DNA of 64,000 nt, taken from positions 253,820-317,819 of the forward strand of contig NZ_KN360928.1 of NCBI RefSeq assembly GCF_000784355.1, read 5' to 3'. The first letter of the stretch is position 1; the number at the start of each line of letters is the position of its first letter. This DNA comes from Methanolacinia paynteri (lineage in GTDB: Archaea > Halobacteriota > Methanomicrobia > Methanomicrobiales > Methanomicrobiaceae). Under the pieces are notes generated by a model. It saw nothing but the letters and a program-made list of their open reading frames with translations, searched no databases and was not told the DNA's origin. A program made the position numbers and the translations under genes. Shown here piece after piece: positions 51,587-60,022 of the stretch.

Positions 51587-53353
51587 TCAGTCCCCGGCCC
51601 GCCTCCACGATCCCGGCGGAATGCCGATTTCGAATACCGCCCCTTCCCCTTCGATCCCGCATTCCCTGATCGTGATATCGGTAATCCCGAAAATTTCAGA
51701 GACAAGGAAGAGGCCGTAACCGTGAATTCTGCCGTAACCCGGTTTGAATATCAGTACTTTTTTATCCGTAGGGACACCGGAACCATTGTCTGCTATACGG
51801 ATGACGAAATCGTTATCCGACTGCTCCCCGGAGATTTCCAGCCGGGTCATTCCTTCGGCATGGATGTAGGCATTAGAGATTATATTGCAGAACGCCTTTC
51901 CAAGCATAGGGTCCCCTAAAATCTGGATAGGAGGGAGATTTACAAAGACTTCAACCCCGGCCGGATAGTCCCTCACCGAGAAGCATTCAGAGATCAGCGG
52001 GGCAAGGCTCTGCCATGCAGGCGGTGAAACGCCCATCTCCTGGTAGTCGCGTGTAAACTCTATCTGCCTCTTTATCTGGTCCACCGCTTTAATTGCAGGG
52101 GAGAGCTGATCTTTTAATTCAAGATAGTCCTCCATTGCGACCTCGAGATGATAATTGGCGATCATTATCTGGTTGAGTATGTCGTGCCTCGTGATGCTCG
52201 ACAGAAGAACGAGTTTTTTAATAGCCTTAGAAAGAGCCTCTTCCGCCTTCTTCCTGAGTTCAATCTCATCGTCCCTTTCTTTCAGGGCCACCTCGAGAGC
52301 GGAATAATTCCTTGCGTTCCTGATCGCAAGGCCGCATAACGGAAGAAAGAGACGGATGGTGCTCAGGTAGCCCTCGCAGTCTGACGGGGTGTCCAGTCCT
52401 TCAACCGAAAGAACTCCGACGATCTCACCCCATACGGATACGGGAAGGACAAACCCGTTCCTTGAGATCTTTTCCGATATCTCCGGCAGCTCTGCCCCGC
52501 GGAGTATATCCAGTCCCGACTCAGTTCCAACCCCCGGCTTAAGCTTCGATACCGATGTAACGATGCCTTCCGCAACTGCAACGTAGACTACCTGTTCAGG
52601 TGAGAACATCGTCGAAATCAACTCTATGGTAGCTTCAATTACGTTTTCTTCGTCTTTCAGCCCGACGAGAAGTCCGAGCATATCCATAGCCACAAGGGAA
52701 TCGGAATACTTCCTGTCAAGTTCGTTCTTTTCGGCTTCGGATCTCTCTACCGTCTTTTCCATCGTCCTGTAGGCGGATTCGTACAGCCTGGATGCAAGAT
52801 AGTTTTCAAAGAAATCGAGGCCCGTCCTGGAGATCTTTACCGGAAGACCGGTTATCTTTTCAACCTTATGAACGAACTCAGGATCAACCGCACCCGAGCC
52901 TGTGTCCGGGACGACTATACTGGTTATTTTCCCGTCTTTCATGCAGTAATCCCTGGCAGAAGAGAGATATTCCTCATTATCCAAAGATCCGGACGGAAGT
53001 ACAGGGCAGCTGTCTCCTTCACCTGAACCGGAAAAAAGACCGGAGGGAGCCAGAAGACTCATACCCTGTTTTGTCTCAATCAGCCTTCCGTCGAGATCGT
53101 TCCCGGGAAAAGAATTCTCCTGGCATGAACATGTAAGAATGCAGAAAGAACCGTACTTTTCAAAGAGTCTTCCAGTCGAATTCCTGAAGACCGGACCACT
53201 GCAACATCCGGTGCCGCATTGCTGTGGAAAAACCTCTACGGGGAATGGAGAAAAGATCTCTTTCAGTAAAGCAGGTTCCACGGATTCATAGAGCCTTTCA
53301 CAGATAAATATGCCCGTAGGCCGGATAATGCCCCCTTCATCAGTCTGCCTCAT
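51587..53353 (-). CDS. Cys-rich sensor/GAF histidine kinase
   Basis: A 588-residue soluble kinase. The first 190 residues form a Cys-rich domain I do not recognise (Q-Q-C-G-T-G-C-C-S-G, LTCSCQENSF; eight or more Cys), then coiled coil (about 190-215), GAF (220-350), coiled linker, dimerisation helix with His390 in SITRHDILNQI, the motif FTRDYQEMGVSPPAW, and HATPase_c with N box (ISNAYIHA), D box (DNGSGVP) and G box (GYGLFL). The Cys domain could sense metal, redox state or a cofactor. It is convergent with rio1 (27 bp). Confidence 0.87.
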   Translation of the reverse strand: MRQTDEGGIIRPTGIFICERLYESVEPALLKEIFSPFPVEVFPQQCGTGCCSGPVFRNSTGRLFEKYGSFCILTCSCQENSFPGNDLDGRLIETKQGMSLLAPSGLFSGSGEGDSCPVLPSGSLDNEEYLSSARDYCMKDGKITSIVVPDTGSGAVDPEFVHKVEKITGLPVKISRTGLDFFENYLASRLYESAYRTMEKTVERSEAEKNELDRKYSDSLVAMDMLGLLVGLKDEENVIEATIELISTMFSPEQVVYVAVAEGIVTSVSKLKPGVGTESGLDILRGAELPEISEKISRNGFVLPVSVWGEIVGVLSVEGLDTPSDCEGYLSTIRLFLPLCGLAIRNARNYSALEVALKERDDEIELRKKAEEALSKAIKKLVLLSSITRHDILNQIMIANYHLEVAMEDYLELKDQLSPAIKAVDQIKRQIEFTRDYQEMGVSPPAWQSLAPLISECFSVRDYPAGVEVFVNLPPIQILGDPMLGKAFCNIISNAYIHAEGMTRLEISGEQSDNDFVIRIADNGSGVPTDKKVLIFKPGYGRIHGYGLFLVSEIFGITDITIRECGIEGEGAVFEIGIPPGSWRRAGD

Positions 53354-53543
53354 CCGGTTTCACTAGTTATATGATATTTTTAATTATTATCGACAATAAG
53401 ATTTACTGCCGTGAAATCCTACTCTGATAAAAGAATGGATTTTTCAGGATTTCTGACCTTCACCCGGAAGTTTCGTTTGATTCGATTCCGGGAATTATAA
53501 CCGGTCCGGGTCCCATGTAACGCCCGGTTGTGTTCACAGCACT

Positions 53544-53802
53544 TCAGAGGAAATCCTGGAGGTTGTTCTCAGAACTGCGGCGAAGGTTCTCGTAGACAAA
53601 TATCAGGTCTTCCTTGTCCGTAGCCGCCATCACGTCATCGCGTCATCGAGACTCTTTATCTGCATCTCCTCAACGGTTATGGAATTGTTCAGGGCGTCCT
53701 GCGCCGTTGCAGAGCCGGAAGACGCCCGCAGGTTATTATGAGAGCGATTGTGAAAAAAAGCGGGATGATGAACTTTATTCTATTGATATTCACAGCTTTC
53801 AT
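53544..53802 (-). pseudogene. Decayed tandem copy of the DUF2202 lipoprotein gene
   Basis: A minus-strand remnant directly downstream of the intact DUF2202 gene. It keeps the ribosome site GAGG and an ATG (53802) with a lipoprotein signal (IPLFFTIALIITCG). A deletion then joins, out of frame, to the C-terminal homologous segment (SGSATAQDALNNSITVEEMQ, compared with SGSVSEIDALTNSAYIEELD in the intact gene). A second break is an 8-bp tandem duplication, CGTCATCG twice (53633-53648); removing one copy restores LDDVMAATDKEDLIFVYENL. The frame then ends at TGA 53546-53544. Confidence 0.8.
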
Positions 53803-53891
53803 TTTACCTCTCATCCTGATCATTAATTTTAGTGAACATATTGGTTGCGGCACTATTTCCACTGAAAATATACAGAAAAACAGAAGGGATT

Positions 53892-54629
53892 TTATGAGCC
53901 GGTAATCCTGTCAAACTCCTCCTGCGGCAGAAGAACGGGGCCCGGTTCAAGTGCCGGCTGGAGAACACCAAGGTTCCTGATAAATGCACGAAGGTGGTTT
54001 TCAGATCCGTTTCTCAGGTTGCTGTACACAAGTACAAGATCCTGTTTGTCAGTCCCCGCGATCGCTTTGTCAAGATCCGTGATATCCAGCTCTTCGATAT
54101 AGGCCGAATTAGTCAGGGCGTCGATCTCTGAAACCGAGCCTGAATTTACAAGATCGTTATATGCCGCCTGCAGGCTGGAGTTCGTAAAAACACCCCTTTC
54201 ACCGGTCACAGGATCTTCCAAGCCGTATCTTTCTGTTAACAGCGCCATTGAATCCATATGTGTCTGTTCGGAGTTGGCGATGTTTGAAAAGACCTGAGAC
54301 CCCCACTTGTCGTAATAGTACAGGTAGGCATCCCTTGCAAGCTTCTCTTCCTCGGCCATATAGAGAATCCACTCCTTCTCTTCGGCTGTCAGGCTGGTGA
54401 GAGGATAGGATGCAAGCTCCTGCGCGAGATATCCCGTATTCACCTGCCCGTAACCGCTTACGTTCTGTCCACCCTGACCCCCCTGGCCATACCCGTAGCC
54501 TCCGTAGCCCGCTGTCCCGGCGTTATCCGAATTCCCTGTCCCGTACTGCATACAGCCGCATGATCCGATAAGCGCTACTAGGACGAATACCATGAACGCC
54601 ATTTTTGCATTTTTAAATCCCTTAGACAT
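53892..54629 (-). CDS. DUF2202-type exported ferritin-like protein
   Basis: About 245 residues. N-terminal signal (AFMVFVLVALIGSCGC, possible lipoprotein), Gly/Tyr/Gln-rich spacer (about 28-65), and a helical DUF2202 domain (about 70-230) with E-E-K-L-A-R-D-A-Y and ANSEQTHMD, the pattern of a four-helix carboxylate-bridged fold (Glu and His candidates for di-iron). ATG 54629 is chosen: an in-frame ATG at 54722 falls in the promoter region. Role may be iron or oxidant handling. Divergent from the AbrB-like gene. Confidence 0.82.
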   Translation of the reverse strand: MSKGFKNAKMAFMVFVLVALIGSCGCMQYGTGNSDNAGTAGYGGYGYGQGGQGGQNVSGYGQVNTGYLAQELASYPLTSLTAEEKEWILYMAEEEKLARDAYLYYYDKWGSQVFSNIANSEQTHMDSMALLTERYGLEDPVTGERGVFTNSSLQAAYNDLVNSGSVSEIDALTNSAYIEELDITDLDKAIAGTDKQDLVLVYSNLRNGSENHLRAFIRNLGVLQPALEPGPVLLPQEEFDRITGS

Positions 54630-54745
54630 CTCGATCAATCCGATAGAGACGGCAGAGACTATATTATTTTTGCAGTCACCTGGATCATATTTCAGAATAT
54701 TCAGAAATATCGGAATATTCATATTATCTCAATGCATAGATCATC

Positions 54746-55036
54746 ATGATAGAGATGACAGGATATTCTGATTCATGCGAATGCTGCAATGAAAATGAAC
54801 GATGCTGCATAGAGGCCGTGGTTTCGGTCGATTCAAGAGGACAGATTGTCCTCCCGAAAGAGATTAGAGACCGTGCAGGGATTGAAACCGGCGACCGTCT
54901 TGTCCTTATCGGATGGGAGAAGGACGGCGAAGTCTGCTGCCTCTCGCTAGTAAAGACAGATAAGATCACCGGAATGGTTGCCGATTACCTGGAACCCATG
55001 ATGAAGAATGTCACCGGAAGAAAAAATGAGGACTAA
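54746..55036 (+). CDS. AbrB/SpoVT-type regulator, HgcAB-associated-like
   Basis: A 96-residue protein: Cys-rich N terminus (CECCNENERCC, about 11-21), then a swapped-hairpin AbrB domain (EAVVSVDSRGQIVLPKEIRD ... G-I-E-T-G-D-R-L-V), then an acidic tail. This Cys-plus-AbrB arrangement is the one called HgcAB-associated protein, but no hgcA or hgcB is in the window. It sits 6 bp before arsM, so probably regulates or assists it, perhaps sensing As or Hg through the Cys. A TATA box (TATTCATATTAT) about 28 bp upstream suggests a leaderless transcript. Confidence 0.78.
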   Translation: MIEMTGYSDSCECCNENERCCIEAVVSVDSRGQIVLPKEIRDRAGIETGDRLVLIGWEKDGEVCCLSLVKTDKITGMVADYLEPMMKNVTGRKNED

Positions 55037-55042
55037 GACAAT

Positions 55043-55870
55043 ATGACCGAAAAAGAAATAAAAAACCTGGTTCGCGAGAACTATGGAAAAGTTGCCCGGC
55101 AGGAGAAGAACAGCTGCGGGTGCAGCCCGTGCTGCTGCGGGGCGACGCAGTCGGCCGAAGAGTTGAGCATGAAAGCAGGCTACTCGGGAGACGAAATCTC
55201 CGAAGTCCCGGATGGTGCTAATCTCGGCCTCGGGTGCGGAAACCCGGTCGCGATCGCATCCCTGAAAGAGGGTGAGACGATCCTCGACCTCGGCTCCGGG
55301 CCGGGATTCGACTGCTTCCTTGCCGCAAACAGGGTCGGGAAGGGCGGCCGTGTTATCGGGGTCGATATGACACCGGACATGCTGAAGCGTGCCCGAGAAA
55401 ACGCTGAGAAGGGCGGATATACGAATTTAGAGTTCAGGCAGGGCGAGATCGAAGATCTCCCGCTCGAAGACTGCTCTGTCGACGTGATAATATCCAACTG
55501 CGTAATCAACCTGTCGCCAGACAAACAGGCGGTATTCAACGAGGCGTTCAGGGTACTTTCTCCCGGGGGAAGAATCAACGTATCCGATATCGTCGTCACA
55601 GAGAGGCTTCCTGATTTCATCAGGGAATCCGGGACCGGATATACCGGGTGCATTGCAGGGGCCCTCCTGAAAGATGAGTACCTAGGGTGCATTGAAAAAG
55701 CGGGTTTCAGGGATATTGAGATCGTATCCGAAGCTGTCTTTCCTCTTGATCAGTTCACGAGCGATCCTGTCGTACAGGATATTCTCAAAGATGAAGGTAT
55801 TACAAAAGAACGGCTCGCAGAGATAGAAAAGACAGTTCTGTCGGTTAAGGTTCGGGCCTATAAAAAATAA
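55043..55870 (+). CDS. arsM: Arsenite S-adenosylmethionine methyltransferase
   Basis: A 275-residue ArsM that methylates trivalent arsenic. The N-terminal Cys cluster (SCGCSPCCCG, 24-33), Cys65 in LGLGCGNP, Cys153 in SNCVINL and Cys203 in GCIAG match the arsenic-binding cysteines of the family; motif I is ILDLGSGPGFDC. Follows the AbrB-like gene by 6 bp, with the two forming an operon. It gives arsenic detoxification by volatilisation. Confidence 0.93.
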   Translation: MTEKEIKNLVRENYGKVARQEKNSCGCSPCCCGATQSAEELSMKAGYSGDEISEVPDGANLGLGCGNPVAIASLKEGETILDLGSGPGFDCFLAANRVGKGGRVIGVDMTPDMLKRARENAEKGGYTNLEFRQGEIEDLPLEDCSVDVIISNCVINLSPDKQAVFNEAFRVLSPGGRINVSDIVVTERLPDFIRESGTGYTGCIAGALLKDEYLGCIEKAGFRDIEIVSEAVFPLDQFTSDPVVQDILKDEGITKERLAEIEKTVLSVKVRAYKK

Positions 55871-55985
55871 CAGGACCTTTTTTGGAAATAATAAAATTTA
55901 TCTTCTGAAATCAAATTTCCGTCTTTTGTTGAGATCAAGGGGATATCTATTTATTTGCGGATGATAATTTCATTTTCTGGTGTTT

Positions 55986-57431
55986 ATGAGCGGATTATCA
56001 GGCAGATCCGGAATTCACATTGCAGGATCATCTGCAATTGTTATTATTATTCTTCTGGCATTTCAGGTGGCTACCGTTGCCGCGGGTGAAGCGGGGGATA
56101 TCCAAATATCGCCCGACGGGCTCGGATACAGGTTCGAGCAGGACGGCTGGACTTATCTTCATACCGAAGGGTCTCCGTACGAAAGAGGTTTCCAGCACGG
56201 CTACCTCATGGCGCCCGAGATCGAAGAGATCATGAGCAGTCTCCGTTACCTGACATATTATAATACGGGAATGGAGTTCGACTTCTTCGCAGAAAGTGCA
56301 GTTGAGATGTATCTCCCCACTATCGATGAGGAGTATATCCTGGAGATGCAGGGGATAGCTGACGGGGCGAACGCAGCGGGCACGAACGTTACGTTCCAGG
56401 ACATACTCGGCTGGAACTCCTACAAGGAGACGGTCGGATACTGGTGGCCGATTGTTAAATCGGGCGTTTATGCCGGGATGGAGGACGAGATGGACGGGTG
56501 CAGTGCATTCATCGCAACCGGGTCGGCCACCGAAGACGGGGACATCGTAATCGCACATACCACATGGACCCCGTATGAGCGTGCGAGATTCTTCCATGTA
56601 ATCTCCGACTTAAACCCTGATACCGGAAACTCCATCCTGATGCAGACCGCACCCGGGCTCATAGACAGTTCCACTGATTTCCTCGTAACCGGCGCCGGAC
56701 TGATGATAACGGAGACTACGATCAGCGGCTTCAACAAATACGAGACAAATAAAACACCCTCTTTCATGAGGCTCAGGAAGGCCGCCCAGTACGCGGACGA
56801 TCTCGATTCGTTCGTAACGATTATGAACACGAACAGGAGCGGCGGGTTTGCAAACAGCTGGCTGGTCGGCGACGCGAAGACCGGCGAGATAATGAGATTC
56901 GAACAGGGCCTCAAATTCTTCAACGTCTCGAAGACGACGGACGGGTACTTTGTAGGGGCGAATTTTGTCGAAGACTCAAGGATCAGAAATTTCGAATGCT
57001 CCGGGCTCGACCCGTCAGAGATCAGGGGCAGCGTAGGTTCGAGAATGGTCCGCTTTCCGGAGCTGATGGAGGAGTATGCAGGGGAGATCAATACTGAGAA
57101 TGCAAAGACGATACTCTCGGATCATTACGACTTCTGGCAGGAGGAAGAAATACCGTCATCAAGAACGATCGAGGGCCACTATGAACTCGACCCCATCCCG
57201 GCATACAACCGCGAACCCTACAAGCCTTCAGGCTCCTACGACGGAAAAACGGCCAACAGCAGCATGGCGATGAATATGTCGTTTATCGCCCGGTGGGGTG
57301 CACCTTCGGGAATTGCCTTCGATGCGGATACCTACCTCGAAGAACACTCGCAGTTCGGCTACCTTGAAGGGTACCTGGACTCCTTCCCGGTTTATTCGTG
57401 GGATGTCTTTGAGGCCGGGGAGAAAATTTAA
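55986..57431 (+). CDS. Exported C45-family Ntn-hydrolase (phospholipase B-like)
   Basis: A 481-residue exported protein. Signal segment (about 12-34), then the C45/phospholipase-B-like fold: GSPYERGFQHGYL near the start, catalytic Cys in M-D-G-C-S-A-F (about residue 172), which would become the N-terminal nucleophile after self-cleavage, and H-T-T-W-T-P-Y. Likely hydrolyses an amide or ester bond in an extracellular lipid or acylated compound. ATG 55986 is preferred (GGTG upstream); an in-frame GTG six bases earlier is possible. Confidence 0.83.
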   Translation: MSGLSGRSGIHIAGSSAIVIIILLAFQVATVAAGEAGDIQISPDGLGYRFEQDGWTYLHTEGSPYERGFQHGYLMAPEIEEIMSSLRYLTYYNTGMEFDFFAESAVEMYLPTIDEEYILEMQGIADGANAAGTNVTFQDILGWNSYKETVGYWWPIVKSGVYAGMEDEMDGCSAFIATGSATEDGDIVIAHTTWTPYERARFFHVISDLNPDTGNSILMQTAPGLIDSSTDFLVTGAGLMITETTISGFNKYETNKTPSFMRLRKAAQYADDLDSFVTIMNTNRSGGFANSWLVGDAKTGEIMRFEQGLKFFNVSKTTDGYFVGANFVEDSRIRNFECSGLDPSEIRGSVGSRMVRFPELMEEYAGEINTENAKTILSDHYDFWQEEEIPSSRTIEGHYELDPIPAYNREPYKPSGSYDGKTANSSMAMNMSFIARWGAPSGIAFDADTYLEEHSQFGYLEGYLDSFPVYSWDVFEAGEKI

Positions 57432-57497
57432 ACCTTTTTGAAAAAAATTTCCAAGCCCGATCAAAAAAAATAATAATGTAAAGCAGGATTATTAAAC

Positions 57498-58286
57498 ATG
57501 AAACAAAATTCTGGAATTTTGGTATTCAGTGCTTTTTTGGTGATTCTGGCGGCAGCATTCGTGCTTTCGGCAGGATGCACCGGAACATCCGATGAAGGTG
57601 CACAGGAAACAGTGGTTCAGACAACGGAGCAGACGGTCGTCCCGACCGAAACTGCAACCGCAGAAGCAACACCTGAAGAAGCAAGTGAACTCTCCGGAAC
57701 AGGCAGCGGACAGGTCAGCACGGACCTTGACGCAGGAGTCCACCTTCTCGTATTCAGGCAGAGCACTCCCGAATCAGGCCACATAGAGATTTCAACTGAA
57801 AAAGACTTCATCTCACTGCCCTTCGGCTTCAACGAATCCGTAACTGGCATGGCAATGGAGGGCGGCATGTACGTCTGGAGCCAGGAGTTCATGATCGACG
57901 ACAATGCAACTACTGAATTCAATGTAACTGCTCCTTCAGACTGCTCATGGGAGATCGAGGTATCCTTCCCGCAGGCGATAAACGGAATCGTGCCCCAGAC
58001 ATTTACAGGAGCAGGCAACCAGGCAACTCCGTTCTTCCAGATCAACGCAGGAACGTACAATGTCTCGATTACAACCGGAAACAACACGTATGTCGCTGTT
58101 CACCTGATCGACTTCTTCGGAAACCCGCTCATGGAAGATGAGATCGAGTACCCGCTCGCTTACCACGAGGGTACATATGACGGCTCGGTAATTGTCGGAG
58201 TCTCAAACGACAACAACTATCTCTTCAATGTGGTCTGCGACGGGGAATGGACAGTCACAATCGAAGAGGCAGCGTCTGAACTTTAG
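57498..58286 (+). CDS. Secreted lipoprotein of unknown function
   Basis: A 262-residue protein with lipoprotein signal (lipobox L-S-A-G-C, Cys27), a Thr/Glu/Gln-rich spacer (about 30-70), and a beta-rich domain with V-H-L-L-V-F-R-Q-S and Y-N-V-S-I-T-T-G-N. No family recognised. Monocistronic; downstream of the Ntn-hydrolase by 66 bp on the same strand. Confidence 0.72.
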   Translation: MKQNSGILVFSAFLVILAAAFVLSAGCTGTSDEGAQETVVQTTEQTVVPTETATAEATPEEASELSGTGSGQVSTDLDAGVHLLVFRQSTPESGHIEISTEKDFISLPFGFNESVTGMAMEGGMYVWSQEFMIDDNATTEFNVTAPSDCSWEIEVSFPQAINGIVPQTFTGAGNQATPFFQINAGTYNVSITTGNNTYVAVHLIDFFGNPLMEDEIEYPLAYHEGTYDGSVIVGVSNDNNYLFNVVCDGEWTVTIEEAASEL

Positions 58287-58442
58287 GTACTAAATAAAAC
58301 CCTTTTTTTGGTAAAGATCAACTTTCTCCGGCTTTGTCTTAAGTTACTTCATTATACCGGAGTGATCCCCTAATAAAACATAACCGGGTATTTCGAACTT
58401 ATCAATCCGGCGAAAAAAATGCAGGACTAAAAAGGAAAATTA

Positions 58443-59891
58443 TCAGAATCCTGCAACCGGCTCCCCGTCGGTGCTGTAGTCTGTCCGGATATCCTTCACT
58501 GCAAACATAAGCACAAGACCGAGAATCTCCACGACCATAAGGAAGAAGAATGCCACATCAAAGGCCCCGGCCATATCCTGCAGCGGAAGCGTATGTGCGG
58601 ACACCTCCGCCATCTTCGGCCCGACGGCGGCGGTTACGACAAGCATGACAAGGGCGACACCGAGCGAAGACCCGAGGTTCGTCATCATCTTGATCAGTCC
58701 CGATGTCGAACCGCGTGACTCGGGCGGGGATATTCCCATTACCGCACTGTTGAGGGGAGCATAGGCAAAACCCGTTCCTGCCCCGAGGAGGAAGAGGTAG
58801 ATCTCTGCGTGGCCGACGTTCGAATTGGCGCCCAGTGTCGATATCAGAAGCAGGGCAACTGCCGCGACAGCGATTCCGAGAATAATGGGCTTCTTCGTCC
58901 CGATGACATCCGAGATTCTTCCTGCAATCGGAGAAGTAAGGATCATCCCGATCGGGAGTGCAAGAAGGATCATTCCGGCATTGTCGGTCGGTATTCCCTT
59001 GACAAGTTCGAGATAGAAAGGCATCAGCAGCATTACACCGGCCATACAGAGCTGGACGATCATTATGTCTATGTTCTGGATTGAGAATGCCCGACTGGAA
59101 AAGAGCCTGAAATCGATCAGGGGCTCCGGTGCACGGCGCTCCCTGATATAGAACAATGCCCAGAAGATGATGGAAACTACGAGAGCCCCTGTTGCCGCTG
59201 TAGCCGTTGCCCCCTGTAGAGCGGTCAGGCCGAATACCAGTGTCCCGAGTGCTATGAAGACCAGGGCGGCTCCGGGAGCATCGAGCCGTGCACCGGGTGA
59301 AGCAGGGTCGAGACGTGGGAGGACATGCAGACCCAGGAGTATCGCAATTATTCCGACAGGCACGTTTACGTAGAATATGTACTGCCACGAGAGGACTGTA
59401 GTCAGGAATCCGCCGACAACAGGGCCGAGAGCAGCCCCGAGCATCGTGAACATGGCGACCAGACCCAGTGCCTGCCCGCGGAGAGAAGAAGCGAGATACG
59501 AAGTGACCATGACCGACCCGAGTGCAGCGATGACCGCACCGCCGATCGCCTGGAGCATTCTTGAGAAAATAAGGATATCGATCGCAGGCGCAAGGCCGCA
59601 AAGAGCCGATCCGCAGGTGAATATTACGAAACCGCCGATAAAGATCTTCCTGTATCCCCTGATGTCCCCGAGCCTGGAGGCGGCAAGCAGCAGGCTGACA
59701 AGTACGATCAGGTATGCGTTTAAGACCCACGACACGGTCACGGTCGACACATCGAAGGCCTTGGAGATAGTCGGGAGGGCGATATTCACTATCGTTGCAT
59801 CAAGACCCGACATAAATGATCCCAGCGAAATAACGAGGACGATAAGGAGCTCTTTCGGCGACATCTTCTGCCGGGCAGGAGATTCAGACAT
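58443..59891 (-). CDS. MFS multidrug exporter, DHA2 (14-helix) type
   Basis: A 482-residue membrane protein with 14 hydrophobic helices. Motif D1-like L-D-A-T-I-V-N-I-A-L-P-T-I in helix 1, S-R-L-G-D-I-R-G-Y-R-K loop motif A, and G-P-V-V-G-G-F-L motif C mark the EmrB/QacA family of H+-driven drug exporters. Monocistronic. The long reading in another frame inside the gene is a shadow. Confidence 0.92.
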   Translation of the reverse strand: MSESPARQKMSPKELLIVLVISLGSFMSGLDATIVNIALPTISKAFDVSTVTVSWVLNAYLIVLVSLLLAASRLGDIRGYRKIFIGGFVIFTCGSALCGLAPAIDILIFSRMLQAIGGAVIAALGSVMVTSYLASSLRGQALGLVAMFTMLGAALGPVVGGFLTTVLSWQYIFYVNVPVGIIAILLGLHVLPRLDPASPGARLDAPGAALVFIALGTLVFGLTALQGATATAATGALVVSIIFWALFYIRERRAPEPLIDFRLFSSRAFSIQNIDIMIVQLCMAGVMLLMPFYLELVKGIPTDNAGMILLALPIGMILTSPIAGRISDVIGTKKPIILGIAVAAVALLLISTLGANSNVGHAEIYLFLLGAGTGFAYAPLNSAVMGISPPESRGSTSGLIKMMTNLGSSLGVALVMLVVTAAVGPKMAEVSAHTLPLQDMAGAFDVAFFFLMVVEILGLVLMFAVKDIRTDYSTDGEPVAGF

Positions 59892-60022
59892 AATAAATCT
59901 TTAAATGTCGTTCAGGTATTTTAATCATTCATAAATACAGGACGAATAGAAGAGAAAGCAACCCGGGGCCGGTAATAACGGGTTTTAAGACCGGGGCGAT
60001 ATTCATCGCACCCGAATCCCTT

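Noticed and set aside
53614-53826. 70-residue plus-strand frame near the DUF2202 genes
   Set aside because: It is antisense to the DUF2202 pseudogene, which explains the sequence better.
54746-55036. Evidence for mercury methylation from the HgcAB-associated-like protein
   Set aside because: No hgcA or hgcB homologue is in the window; linkage here is with arsM only.
58558-59730. 390-residue frame on the minus strand within the MFS gene
   Set aside because: Arg/Cys/His-rich translation without family features; it is a frame-shifted shadow of the 14-helix transporter.
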